Translations under genes and position numbers: made by a program
Notes under the pieces: model-generated
What the model was told of the DNA's origin: nothing
Seen by the model: the letters and a program-made list of their open reading frames with translations, nothing else
Database searches by the model: none
Part shown: positions 1-9,555 of the stretch, piece after piece
Position numbering within the stretch: the first letter of the stretch is position 1
How the letters are laid out: each line of letters opens with the position of its first letter
Assembly: GCA_020881085.1 (NCBI GenBank)
Contig: JAJIYR010000103.1
Coordinates: 1 to 17,727, forward strand
DNA length: 17,727 bases
DNA from: Rickettsia endosymbiont of Bryobia graminum
Lineage (GTDB): Bacteria > Pseudomonadota > Alphaproteobacteria > Rickettsiales > Rickettsiaceae
Direction: 5' to 3'

Positions 1-1
1 G

Positions 2-203
2 AATCGAAAGTTGAAAAAAGTATCTCATTTGATAAAAACTATAGCATTTGATAATGGCAAAGAATTTACAAATCATACGCAGCTCTTACCAAAATCTGAG
101 GCGAAAATTTATTTTTGTAATGCTTATTCTCCTTGGCAAAAGAAAAATTCTTGGGTATAAAACACCAAATGAGCTATGGGAAGAAAATGCACAATTGGCT
201 TAA
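2..203 (+). pseudogene. IS30-family transposase remnant (3' end, internally deleted)
   Basis: The frame beginning at base 2 reads through an IS30-type catalytic segment, FDNGKEF followed by YFCNAYSPWQK, and stops at 158-160. A second frame, readable from about base 141, gives the usual IS30 C-terminus, KILGYKTPNELWEENAQLA, and stops at 201-203. The roughly 35-40 residues that normally separate these blocks in IS30 transposases, including the last Glu of the DDE triad, are missing, and the join near 137-144 also shifts frame. The 5' part lies outside the window. The copy is therefore catalytically dead. No terminal inverted repeat could be identified downstream. Family assignment is by motif recognition only. 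Confidence 0.8.
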
Positions 204-310
204 TTAATTCTAGAACTTACCGTTGTTCAAAGTCAAAAAACACTAAAACACACATTTGTTATCTAACGTTATTCTTTGTAATTAACTAATGTCCTAATGC
301 ATTTACTATA

Positions 311-344
311 AGTGTACAAGGAGTCATAAGACTCCTTGTACACT
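311..344. repeat. Perfect 15-bp inverted repeat with 4-nt loop
   Basis: Arms 311-325 and 330-344 are exact reverse complements around the loop ATAA. The element lies 37 bp beyond the rvhB6e stop codon, where transcription of the long minus-strand operon should end, so a terminator or mRNA 3'-end stabilising hairpin is the simplest reading. There is no clear U-tract on either strand, so it is not a textbook intrinsic terminator. It could instead be a small palindromic element or a trace of the IS activity seen to its left. Confidence 0.6.
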
Positions 345-380
345 GGATAACTTCTATGTTGAAATCTTATACTTCTATTT

Positions 381-3300
381 TCATTCATTATATTCAGTCA
401 TTCCAGCTTTTCTTCGATATTTATTAATATTATCAACACCTTCTTTAACGACTTCCCTAATTACTCTTTTTCGCTCATCAATTTTGGTTAGTACTGTATT
501 GCTATACTCTAAATTATTAACAGACACTTGTAATGAATTCACCTCTTTTTGAATTTCAGCACGATCTCTATTAGGATCTTGAGTTTGAAGATATTGGTTA
601 ACTAAATCTGGTATTTGCTCTTTGCTAATATTAATTTCTTCTATACCATTATTTTCTACTTTATATTGTGATAAAAGAGCCTCTGGCAGAATATCTCTAA
701 TGTTATCTTCAGCTTTCTCTTTTACAGCTTCATAACGCTCTTCTCTAGCTATATATCTATCATTATTAAGAAGATCTTGTTCATATTGACGAGCTAAATT
801 AATCATATCACGGGTTTGAGTATCACTTGCTTTCTCTCTCATAAATCTTTCACCCATCAGTACCGGCTCTTCACCCTTTTTCTCATCCCCTGAAAGTTTC
901 TCATATATTTCCATCTTAAGCTTTTCATGAGACATTTTCTCATAATCACTGCTTTCATTACCTCTTCCTTGAGTTTCAAGTCTAGCTAAATATTCTGGAG
1001 ATAAAATATCTTCACCTACTGCTATGGTTTCTTTATTAATTTTATTATTAAATTTCTTATACTCTATCTCTCTTTGCTTATCTTTTAATGCTTCACTATA
1101 AGTTCTAAGTCTTGGATCATTATAATCAAAATCATGCCACTCCGCGCCAGTTAGATTCCCTTCAAAAGCATTACGTAAATCCTCACCAACACCAGTAACA
1201 GCTGCCCGTTTTATAGCTTCATAACCTGCAAAAATTCGTTCACCCCGATTATATTTCTCATCCTTATCGAGCTTCTTTTTACTCTTAACACGATTATCTA
1301 GTTCCTGCCACATTCTTAGTGGCGCTATACTTTTCCCGAATAAACCTACCCCCCGTTCAGACATGCTTAGGTGTGACTCAACATAAGCTTTTTTGAAAGC
1401 TTCAGTAAATTGGGCGTCAGATGCTAATTCTTTTAGGTTTCTTTTACCATCAGTTTTTAAGAAATTCTTAATTTCTTCTTGCTGATCTTTATTGAGATCT
1501 TTAAATTTTTTACCAGCTCCAAATTTTATCTCTGCTATATTATCTTGCAGAACAGAATATTTTTTTGTAGAAAGATCATTTATATCAAACTTAGCATTTG
1601 GATTATCATTTTTAATCTTCTCCCCGATACCCTCAAGAGCAGTCCTATAACTAGAAACTGCATCAGCTTTTACATCTCCACGACTTATACCATATTTTCT
1701 TTTAACTTCATCTAATACGCTAGATTTTGCTGATTTACCTAAAGCTTCGCCTTCTAAGCCTTTGATTATTTTTATACCTTTTATTTCAAGACCCTTGGTC
1801 ATTATAGATTCGTAGGTCTCAGCAGCCCCTTGACTAATAGGTGCAGTTATCCTATTTACTTGCCCTTTAGCAAAATCTGAAACATAATTAATTGGCTTAT
1901 CCATCTTCCTTTCTATTGGTTTAAAAGCACTCTCTCCTACCCCTTGAAGATTAGTTAAATTTCCTGAAGTATTTGATAAGAAATTAGCAGAAGAAACAGC
2001 AACTTCATTAAATTTCTTAAGTAAGTAGACACATAAAAAAATCAATAATAACCCATCAAGCTGAACGAAATTGCCATTAAAGAAATCTGTAAGCCGTTTA
2101 ACATCTTTAACTGGATCTAAGAAAGGAAATTCGATATACCTACTTCCTTTACATTCGTATGCTAAACATAATTTTCCATATTCAGTACCGTCCAGAACAC
2201 GATGATCTACTGGTACTAATATATCAGCTTTTAGTTTAGAAAATTTACTAGCCTTCATTGGCGATGGGAACCACCAATAAAATATTGAATCTCCAAGACT
2301 GGAATCTAAATTATCATTTACCTTTCCAAAAAGATCGTTTATTGGCCCTAAATTTGGAAAATCATATTTACATACTGCAAAACCAAGAGAAGAATATATC
2401 TCACTTCTTGCAATCATTGAGATAAAAGCTATACCAGCAAATAAAATTATTGGTTGAATTGCATAAGAGATTAACTGTTTTAACCAGTTTTCAAACAATG
2501 AGCGGGTAATATTAAATAGCATAAAACAAATAAATATTGGCGCCATTGTAATAATCATACCAATAGTTATTAGAGCACTTAAATATATAATAGTAGCTTT
2601 AAATACCATCATAAATATAAAATATAGTGCTATTAAAAATAGAAATATATAGATAAAACCTAATGGATCAACAAATAACAAGGAAAATAACTTAGCCATA
2701 GTCTGGGGAGCTATCATTAGGCCTATAATACTTGAGGAACGAGGTCCAGTATTACCTGTTTCCTTAATTATTTGTAATATTTGCTCCACACCTTCTATAA
2801 AATATACAAATAAATAATCATGAAAAAACTGCCAACTACTAGCTGAACTTAGCATTATAGAAACTATACTAACTTTTAATAATCTTATTATCAATTCAGT
2901 ATGAGTAAAATTAACATTACCTATAAGAAAAGAAAAAGCCGTAAACATTATGTACAAAGTCAACAAAGCTGAAACAGTTATCCTATAACCTGGTGTTTTT
3001 ATAATGTTTTCATAAACAGATCTAACAAGCCCTTGATGCTTATCATCACCAAATAGCTCTTTTTTTATTAAATCTGTTAAAAATTCTAAAGGATCAGGTC
3101 TAGTATCACTAACTCCAGATTTAATTACTACACGATACTGACCACTATTATCATCATAAAACTTATCTAATATTTTAAAGTATAGAGGACATTGTGAAAA
3201 ATTAACGGCTTCATTTCCCTGATATTGATAATTTACTCCACCAGCTTTTACATGCTCTCCCCTTTTAGTAAGATCATACAATTGATATCCCGTACTTTTT

Positions 3301-3863
3301 TCACCTAAATGACCTGTAATACCTTTTGGTGCACGTTGACTATCTTCTGAAACATTGGGATCTGTATAACGTTCAGCAATTAAAAAATATAATCCTCTAC
3401 CATCTTTGAATAAGCAGGGAGCATTACTAATTCTTGCATCTTTAGTTTTTGTACACATATTATCGTCTATAAAACGACATTCTTGTAATCTTTTAGAAAA
3501 ATCAGACAAAGTACGTGTGTTATCTTCTTTACCAAACCATGGACCCCAAGCTGACAATTCACTTGAGCTATTTTTATCCCCTTGTTTAAAATCCCAAGTT
3601 TTTACTAATATAGTCAATGGCTGACCATTAATATTATACCCAGTAGGAACCCAAGGAGCTGATTGATTATCTGGTTGTGGAGCGCTAATAGTACCTTCTT
3701 GATCATCGGATGAATAATCATCTTTATGTGGTGTTGGCTTTTTATATCTTGCAGAAATAACAAATTTTATAAAACCAAAATCATCTGCGTCAATACATCT
3801 ATCCCCAGTACACCCTGAAAGGCTTATCATAGAAATTATTAAAATAGCAAAAAATTTCTTCAT
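381..3863 (-). CDS. rvhB6e: VirB6-family T4SS inner-membrane channel protein RvhB6e, lipoprotein type
   Basis: This 1160-residue protein is far larger than Agrobacterium VirB6 (about 300 residues). The N-terminus is a type II signal peptide with lipobox LSGC and Cys18 as the predicted lipidated residue, followed at once by CIDADDFGF. An extracytoplasmic domain (about 20-285) is followed by the VirB6/TrbL core: hydrophobic segments at about 295-317 (ALLTLYIMF), 323-345, 385-450, 465-485 and a last one near 603-615. The family hallmark FENWLK is at 457 and is followed by IQPIIL. From about residue 640 to the end lies a roughly 520-residue highly charged, probably cytoplasmic tail without membrane segments. 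The start is set by the lipoprotein signal; the Shine-Dalgarno is weak. It is the last and largest gene of the five-gene VirB6 run, 53 bp after rvhB6d. The letter assignment follows gene order and size as I recall them from Rickettsia. Confidence 0.9.
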   Translation of the reverse strand: MKKFFAILIISMISLSGCTGDRCIDADDFGFIKFVISARYKKPTPHKDDYSSDDQEGTISAPQPDNQSAPWVPTGYNINGQPLTILVKTWDFKQGDKNSSSELSAWGPWFGKEDNTRTLSDFSKRLQECRFIDDNMCTKTKDARISNAPCLFKDGRGLYFLIAERYTDPNVSEDSQRAPKGITGHLGEKSTGYQLYDLTKRGEHVKAGGVNYQYQGNEAVNFSQCPLYFKILDKFYDDNSGQYRVVIKSGVSDTRPDPLEFLTDLIKKELFGDDKHQGLVRSVYENIIKTPGYRITVSALLTLYIMFTAFSFLIGNVNFTHTELIIRLLKVSIVSIMLSSASSWQFFHDYLFVYFIEGVEQILQIIKETGNTGPRSSSIIGLMIAPQTMAKLFSLLFVDPLGFIYIFLFLIALYFIFMMVFKATIIYLSALITIGMIITMAPIFICFMLFNITRSLFENWLKQLISYAIQPIILFAGIAFISMIARSEIYSSLGFAVCKYDFPNLGPINDLFGKVNDNLDSSLGDSIFYWWFPSPMKASKFSKLKADILVPVDHRVLDGTEYGKLCLAYECKGSRYIEFPFLDPVKDVKRLTDFFNGNFVQLDGLLLIFLCVYLLKKFNEVAVSSANFLSNTSGNLTNLQGVGESAFKPIERKMDKPINYVSDFAKGQVNRITAPISQGAAETYESIMTKGLEIKGIKIIKGLEGEALGKSAKSSVLDEVKRKYGISRGDVKADAVSSYRTALEGIGEKIKNDNPNAKFDINDLSTKKYSVLQDNIAEIKFGAGKKFKDLNKDQQEEIKNFLKTDGKRNLKELASDAQFTEAFKKAYVESHLSMSERGVGLFGKSIAPLRMWQELDNRVKSKKKLDKDEKYNRGERIFAGYEAIKRAAVTGVGEDLRNAFEGNLTGAEWHDFDYNDPRLRTYSEALKDKQREIEYKKFNNKINKETIAVGEDILSPEYLARLETQGRGNESSDYEKMSHEKLKMEIYEKLSGDEKKGEEPVLMGERFMREKASDTQTRDMINLARQYEQDLLNNDRYIAREERYEAVKEKAEDNIRDILPEALLSQYKVENNGIEEINISKEQIPDLVNQYLQTQDPNRDRAEIQKEVNSLQVSVNNLEYSNTVLTKIDERKRVIREVVKEGVDNINKYRRKAGMTEYNE

Positions 3864-3916
3864 GTATTAAAAACCTAGATTACTTACTCTTATATTTATA
3901 TAAAATTATAAACACA

Positions 3917-6568
3917 TCAATCTGTAGAATTATTTCTATCATGTCTTGAAGCTAATATTTTCCCAGTATATTCATTATTAGACTCTCCCCTTCGTGCCTT
4001 ATAATTCTGATCTATTACTTTATCCTTAAATACCTCTGCTGCTCCAGTAACAGGAGAAGCTACCTTTTTCCCTACATTTGTAATATCATCCACTATGCCA
4101 GATGTAGGATTTTTAGCTTGCTGGAAATTTCCTTCTTGCCTTGCAGGGATTACATTCGTCAGCATAGAAGATACTGTAGTAACGTAATCTACAAGACCAT
4201 GAGCCATCTTAGAAAAGAGATAGAATAATAACGCACTAGTAAACACTATCAGGTATGTACCAGGAGCATTAATATTATCTATACTATTAACTGCTGTTAC
4301 TTGAGGTATAAAGAAAGGTATACCAGGTAGAAATGGTAGGGAAAAAGCAAAATTAATTGGTATATCTAAATGAGTTAAGTCTAACCCTATTCTAATTGGA
4401 ATTAATATTCCCCAACAAGCTCTGACAACAATTTTGGTAATTTGTTCATACATTAGCTGGTCTATTAATAAGAAAAATATCAATAATATTGTTGGTTGTA
4501 TTACAAAACTAAATAATGTAGACAACCAATTTTCGAATATACTTTTTGTCTTTTCAAATAACATTAATATTAAGAAAAATGGCGCTAATGATATCATTAC
4601 TGATAAGCCTACATAGGCAATTACATAACTTACTATTACTTCTAAAATAGCCCTAAAATATAGTAAAAGTGAGTAAATAGTGATAATTGCTACAAAAGCT
4701 AGACCATTATAAATTTGTAATAGCTCAATAAATAATAACAACCAAAATCTACCATTAGTATATTTATCAAAAATAGGATCAATAAAGCCAAAAATATTGG
4801 ATTTTGTTCCTGTAATACCAACTATATTAGTCATTAAATAATCTGTACCTTTAATGTAAGCATTAAATAAGTATTTGTTAAAAAATTCCCAACTAGTATC
4901 TCCTAATAAAATTACTATTAAAGTTATCTTAAATATTCTAATTACTAAATCCTTAGCAGTTATTTGGGTTGCTCCAGCTAAAAAGGTCAACCCGTATATA
5001 CATATATATAATACTAAAGCAAGTCTTCCGATCCTCTGTACAGAAGAGTTTCTAGCTAATTTTGTATAAAAATCACTGGTGATTTTATGAAATCTATCAG
5101 TAATAGGTTTTACAGCTCCTGTGTAAATAATATCAGAAAACCATGTAGTACCAGTGTAAGTTGCATAATTCACATTAATACTACCTTTAACCTCAGGATT
5201 AGGGTTTTTAACCTTAAGCCATATATACCCATCATCATAAGCGTCAAATGACACATCTTTACTAAGTGGCGCTCCTGCTCGCGAAGGAGGTGGAGCTAGT
5301 GAACCAGATTTATCTGATACTATAGTGTATTCCACTTCAATATTTTGATGTTGTGCAGTGGTAAGCTGTTCATTGCCATTTCCTACCTCAACGATCATAA
5401 TATAACGACCAAAATGCAGATTTTTATTTACAAGATTATTTTTACTAGTAGACCTAATCTCACCCTCTAGAGCACTTAAACTAGAAAATTGTCCTATCCA
5501 ATCACTCATTAACGGTTTACTTAAAGAAGTAAATATATCATTAGTTAACCAGTCAGTAACAAAATCTAAGTCCCCACCTGTATCAGATTTATAATATAAA
5601 GAACTCTTACCATCAAATGATAGGAAACTTTCTGATTCCTTTTTTATAGCCCTCCCTCCAACTAAAATCTTCATTCCTCTACCACGATCATAAAAACATA
5701 GAGGAAGATTATCTCGACCATTTACCATATTAGGACAGCTGGATATGGTATTTAACATATTTAATTCATTACCAAGAGCTGGGCTTCCAGTTAAACACGA
5801 TTTGCTATATGTAAAATTTGGATTATTAACACATAAATAACTACTACCAAATTTTGCCATTTCTCTACAGAATGCGTAAGTATTTGAATATATTATTTTA
5901 TTATCTATACCACTATACGTATGAAGCATTGATAAAGTTGGCTCAGCCCCTCCTTCAGCTCCCAGCTCACGTACCATTAAATTCTCTTCAGTACTAACTC
6001 CAAAAAAGTCTCCAGCTGTACCTACAGTAATATTTATTACATCTCCTTTTTCTACACGAATTTTATTTCTATCTTTAAAAGAAATATAATCTACGTAATC
6101 TTGCATTTTATTAAAAGCTATTTCTGGGTAATTTTTATCTGGATCAGTAGTGTTAAACTTAGGAAAACCCGTAGCTTCATATTTTCTAGTTCTATGATTA
6201 TATGCTTTTATAAATACTTGCGGTCTATCAAATCTTGGATCTATACGATAAAGTACCCTATATTTCTTGAAATTTGCAGCTGTAACACCTAAAGTACTCC
6301 AATCAAATCTTATAGCCCTATTTTTTGTAACATACCTACCAGTAGCAACCCAAACATCAGGAGTTTCCAAATTTAAAGAAGTACTACCTTGTTGAACTGA
6401 ATTACCTGGTGGAGGAGTTTCCAAACATGCTGAAAAAAATGTACCTAAATCTTCATAACTTTGATTCATCCAATCAAATTTCTCATCCTTATCATTAGCT
6501 ATTGCAGAATATGAATTAAGCAAAATTAAACTAACAAAAAAACAAGATAATGATTTAAGCCTAGACAT
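3917..6568 (-). CDS. rvhB6d: VirB6-family T4SS inner-membrane channel protein RvhB6d
   Basis: This is an 883-residue VirB6/TrbL-family protein. I start it at 6568 because the ATG there is preceded by a good Shine-Dalgarno and opens a clean type I signal peptide (MSRLKSLSCFFVSLILL, predicted cleavage after AIA, residue 24). The open frame extends 19 codons further upstream but adds no signal. A large extracytoplasmic domain (about 25-500) contains LCFYDRGRG near 289-300 and GYIWLKVKN near 444-452. The membrane core starts near 510 (LALVLYICIYGLTFLAG), includes DLVIRIFK at 540 and FENWLS at 678, and ends with a hydrophobic segment near 785-805. A short polar tail follows. An 80-bp gap separates it from rvhB6c. 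It probably acts in the inner-membrane channel together with the other four paralogues. Confidence 0.9.
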   Translation of the reverse strand: MSRLKSLSCFFVSLILLNSYSAIANDKDEKFDWMNQSYEDLGTFFSACLETPPPGNSVQQGSTSLNLETPDVWVATGRYVTKNRAIRFDWSTLGVTAANFKKYRVLYRIDPRFDRPQVFIKAYNHRTRKYEATGFPKFNTTDPDKNYPEIAFNKMQDYVDYISFKDRNKIRVEKGDVINITVGTAGDFFGVSTEENLMVRELGAEGGAEPTLSMLHTYSGIDNKIIYSNTYAFCREMAKFGSSYLCVNNPNFTYSKSCLTGSPALGNELNMLNTISSCPNMVNGRDNLPLCFYDRGRGMKILVGGRAIKKESESFLSFDGKSSLYYKSDTGGDLDFVTDWLTNDIFTSLSKPLMSDWIGQFSSLSALEGEIRSTSKNNLVNKNLHFGRYIMIVEVGNGNEQLTTAQHQNIEVEYTIVSDKSGSLAPPPSRAGAPLSKDVSFDAYDDGYIWLKVKNPNPEVKGSINVNYATYTGTTWFSDIIYTGAVKPITDRFHKITSDFYTKLARNSSVQRIGRLALVLYICIYGLTFLAGATQITAKDLVIRIFKITLIVILLGDTSWEFFNKYLFNAYIKGTDYLMTNIVGITGTKSNIFGFIDPIFDKYTNGRFWLLLFIELLQIYNGLAFVAIITIYSLLLYFRAILEVIVSYVIAYVGLSVMISLAPFFLILMLFEKTKSIFENWLSTLFSFVIQPTILLIFFLLIDQLMYEQITKIVVRACWGILIPIRIGLDLTHLDIPINFAFSLPFLPGIPFFIPQVTAVNSIDNINAPGTYLIVFTSALLFYLFSKMAHGLVDYVTTVSSMLTNVIPARQEGNFQQAKNPTSGIVDDITNVGKKVASPVTGAAEVFKDKVIDQNYKARRGESNNEYTGKILASRHDRNNSTD

Positions 6569-6574
6569 TACTTT

Positions 6575-6580
6575 CCCTTC
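6575..6580 (-). promoter_or_regulatory. Shine-Dalgarno that fixes the rvhB6d start
   Basis: GAAGGG on the minus strand lies 6 nt before the ATG at 6568. It supports this start over the in-frame start 57 nt upstream and matches the beginning of the signal peptide. Confidence 0.6.
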
Positions 6581-6648
6581 AAGCACTTGCCACATTGATA
6601 AAATTATATACTTAAAACCTATCATCTTGTTTACTTATTTTCTATTAA

Positions 6649-9540
6649 CTAAGTGGTAGAAGAACCACCATCATTATTATTATTTTGCTCACTATTATTT
6701 TCTTCACTATTGCTAGTATTACCTTCGGTTCTTTCCTTATTAGCTCTATCAAGAGTTTGATTTCTCCTTGCCAATCTTTGTTTTGCAGGGCCTTTAATTT
6801 GTTGCCTGCTCTTCTTGTCTAGCCCTACTTCTCCTAAAACTTTCTTTTCCGCTGCATCTGACATAGTCTTACCCATTTGTGTTGCAGATGAGCCACTAGT
6901 ACTGGTTAGCTTTGCTACCATTTTACCAGAAAATTCAACATAACCATACATACCATAAGCAATAATAATTAAGGCGATAAAATGCTGCATATTTACTCCC
7001 ATCATACCAGAGCGATAATCCATACCCCAAGGAGCAAACCAGTTAATACAAAAAATTGGTACATCAACAAATGCTGGGGTAAAACCTGCAATTTTTATGA
7101 ATGGCATCTTGATAGGTAAAGCACATTTCCAACAAACGCTAAAACCTAAAACATAATCTAAATAAATAGTAAATAATTGTGTCATGATAATAATACCAAC
7201 CATCAAAATTACTGGTTCCATCATGTATCTAAGAGTAAATCTTACCCAATTTTCAAATAAATATCTAGTAAAGTCAAAAAGCATAAATGTTAGAAATAAC
7301 GGAGCTATACCTATTAACAAAGCAGTCGCCATAAATGCCATAACATATACCGCTATCGCCCTTAATGCCGTAATAATAACAATTATAACAGCTATGAATA
7401 CTATAACAAAATATATTAATCCGCTTAATCCCATTGATAGAAAAGATAATAACTGACCTGAAAAAGTTCTGCCAAATAGTATTTTGCTCATTACAGCATC
7501 TAAAAACATAAAAGGATTTGTAATAGTATTAGTAGTTGAAAACATACTATAACCGCTCATGTTGGAAATGATACCATCTGAGAAATTACTAATTAAAGGT
7601 CTAATATAATGATTAAAAAATTCAAAAGTACTATCATTCATTAAGCCGCTAACTATAGCAATTTTTGCTATTCTAATGACTAAATCCTGCTGGTTAATTT
7701 TAACAATACCAAGTACAAACATTGCTCCATAGGTCATTACATAAAGAATTAGCATTAACTTAATATAGGTAAAAAAGTTAGAACAATTATTCCCTCCTCC
7801 ATAGCAAGTCATGTTTTGGAAAATTTTGATTGATGCTGCTTCTACTTCATCCCTCAAGAGCTGAAATAATGGATTTAAAATTTGTAAAGTAAAACTACCA
7901 ACCTGCATTGAAGTAAGCATCTGAATTTTATATCTACCATAACTGTCTTTATAATCTTCTTGTTTATTTAGGATGCGCATAAATAAATAACCGTCTTTAT
8001 CCATCTTTATCTTTCCTTTTCCATCTGCGTTTGTATCAATATCAATAGTATTACAAGCGTTACCACATGTAGTAACATCTTTATCATAAGGTACTACTAT
8101 AAATTGTACCTTTCCACGCTTTGCAAAACCTGGATCATCATAACTGTTACCATTATTCCTTCGACACTTAGTTTGTTTTATACTTAAAACATACCCTCCA
8201 GTATTTTTGCTATAATCAGAAAACCCGGACCAGAAACGATATTGCAAATATTGCTTTGCAGCACCCTTTGCAGTTATATTATTAATTACGTAATATTTAC
8301 TATTATTATCATGAGTAATATTATATCCATCATGAGTTTTATCTTTAGAATCAATCTCAGCAAACTCATATTTACTTCCTAAGGATTTAGCACTTGTTGG
8401 AGTTTCATTACTATCCATTCTATATAATAAACCAGTAGGTGATGTATACCAAAAACGCTTATTACTTTGGTAAGCAGAACCATTTATAGTAGTAGCATCT
8501 TTAGTAGTATAGTCACCCCGATCAGGGCAAGATCCTGTTGGTTCATCATCAGTATTTCTACATCTTAATGTTGTATTAAAAAATAATTTATCTAGATTAT
8601 TAGACCAAGAAAAACTATAACTACCATCATCTTTATATGCTTTGGGAGCTTCTGCCATAATATTAGCATATGCTCCTTGTTTTCCACACTCTAGAGGACA
8701 GCATCCTTTATCAAAGAAACAAGTAAAATCGCTACAACCAATACAAGAACTGGAACACACACTAGTTTGTTTATTATAATAACTACTATTCCACTCGCAT
8801 TTATCTACATATCGTCCAGAATATATTGAATACCTACCACATAATGGGCTGTAGGTAGTATCTCCTTCTTGGCAATTAGCAGTCTCAAGTTTATTCTTAT
8901 CATTACCCCCATCTTTAACCATAACAAAAGCATTTTTAACACTAGCACTACTTGCGATACCTCCTAATTTTTTCTGATTTGGCAGAATAGAAATTACCAC
9001 TTGATCATTCTCATATAACTCAGCTATGTTACGCCATTCATCAGTTTGTGCATCAAAAATTAAATTTACTGGTTCAGCATTAACCTCCTCTACCCTTGGA
9101 ATTACTACTCTTTTACCATTTGTGTCTAAATTTGATCTGCTAGAATCTGGATATTTATTGGATGGTTGTTGAAGATTATTTTTTGGTAAATACGCTTTAC
9201 AGAGACTTATCTCACCTTCTATCTTTAAATCAATCTCCTGATTTTTAGCAACACTCATATTTGAATTCAGCCAATCTCCATAATGGTTACGATCATATTC
9301 ATTTTTAATTGAACCATCTGGTTTTTGGGTAGTAATTAAAGTATAATTGGCTACCGCCTCAAGCATAAAGCTATTACTAACACTGTCTGATACACCTGCG
9401 CCTTTATCTTGATCATACCTAAGCAAACAACCGTCTGTTATTTTCATAGAGCCAATAAACATGATTATAGTCATAACTATACAAACAAGAATAGCAGCTA
9501 TCCCTAAAATGAGGATAAGCATCCTTAATTTATCCTTCAT
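6649..9540 (-). CDS. rvhB6c: VirB6-family T4SS inner-membrane channel protein RvhB6c, Cys-rich ectodomain
   Basis: This 963-residue protein begins with a strongly hydrophobic stretch at residues 7-30 that looks like an uncleaved signal anchor rather than a cleavable signal peptide. A long extracytoplasmic domain (about 32-560) follows. It has an unusual Cys-rich stretch at about 223-287, with ten Cys including pairs such as SSC, GCC and CPLEC, plus further Cys up to a C-x6-C pair just before the membrane core. The core includes LYVMTYGAMFVLG near 600, DLVIRIAK at 619 and FENWVR at 762 followed by MEPVIL, with a last membrane segment near 860-875. The tail is short, polar and rich in Asn, Glu and Ser. 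It starts 15 bp after rvhB6b, with a weak AGG upstream, and so is probably co-transcribed and translationally linked. VirB6 family membership is clear; the role of the Cys-rich region is unknown. Confidence 0.9.
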   Translation of the reverse strand: MKDKLRMLILILGIAAILVCIVMTIIMFIGSMKITDGCLLRYDQDKGAGVSDSVSNSFMLEAVANYTLITTQKPDGSIKNEYDRNHYGDWLNSNMSVAKNQEIDLKIEGEISLCKAYLPKNNLQQPSNKYPDSSRSNLDTNGKRVVIPRVEEVNAEPVNLIFDAQTDEWRNIAELYENDQVVISILPNQKKLGGIASSASVKNAFVMVKDGGNDKNKLETANCQEGDTTYSPLCGRYSIYSGRYVDKCEWNSSYYNKQTSVCSSSCIGCSDFTCFFDKGCCPLECGKQGAYANIMAEAPKAYKDDGSYSFSWSNNLDKLFFNTTLRCRNTDDEPTGSCPDRGDYTTKDATTINGSAYQSNKRFWYTSPTGLLYRMDSNETPTSAKSLGSKYEFAEIDSKDKTHDGYNITHDNNSKYYVINNITAKGAAKQYLQYRFWSGFSDYSKNTGGYVLSIKQTKCRRNNGNSYDDPGFAKRGKVQFIVVPYDKDVTTCGNACNTIDIDTNADGKGKIKMDKDGYLFMRILNKQEDYKDSYGRYKIQMLTSMQVGSFTLQILNPLFQLLRDEVEAASIKIFQNMTCYGGGNNCSNFFTYIKLMLILYVMTYGAMFVLGIVKINQQDLVIRIAKIAIVSGLMNDSTFEFFNHYIRPLISNFSDGIISNMSGYSMFSTTNTITNPFMFLDAVMSKILFGRTFSGQLLSFLSMGLSGLIYFVIVFIAVIIVIITALRAIAVYVMAFMATALLIGIAPLFLTFMLFDFTRYLFENWVRFTLRYMMEPVILMVGIIIMTQLFTIYLDYVLGFSVCWKCALPIKMPFIKIAGFTPAFVDVPIFCINWFAPWGMDYRSGMMGVNMQHFIALIIIAYGMYGYVEFSGKMVAKLTSTSGSSATQMGKTMSDAAEKKVLGEVGLDKKSRQQIKGPAKQRLARRNQTLDRANKERTEGNTSNSEENNSEQNNNNDGGSSTT

Positions 9541-9555
9541 ACTATCATACCTAAA

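Noticed and set aside
6569..6625. 19-codon upstream extension of rvhB6d
   Set aside because: The ATG at 6568 has a well-spaced GAAGGG and opens a clean signal peptide; the extension adds a second hydrophobic stretch with no ribosome binding site evident.
1479..7456. Short plus-strand open frames opposite rvhB6c, d and e
   Set aside because: They lie antisense to clear long genes, and their composition is explained by the opposite strand.
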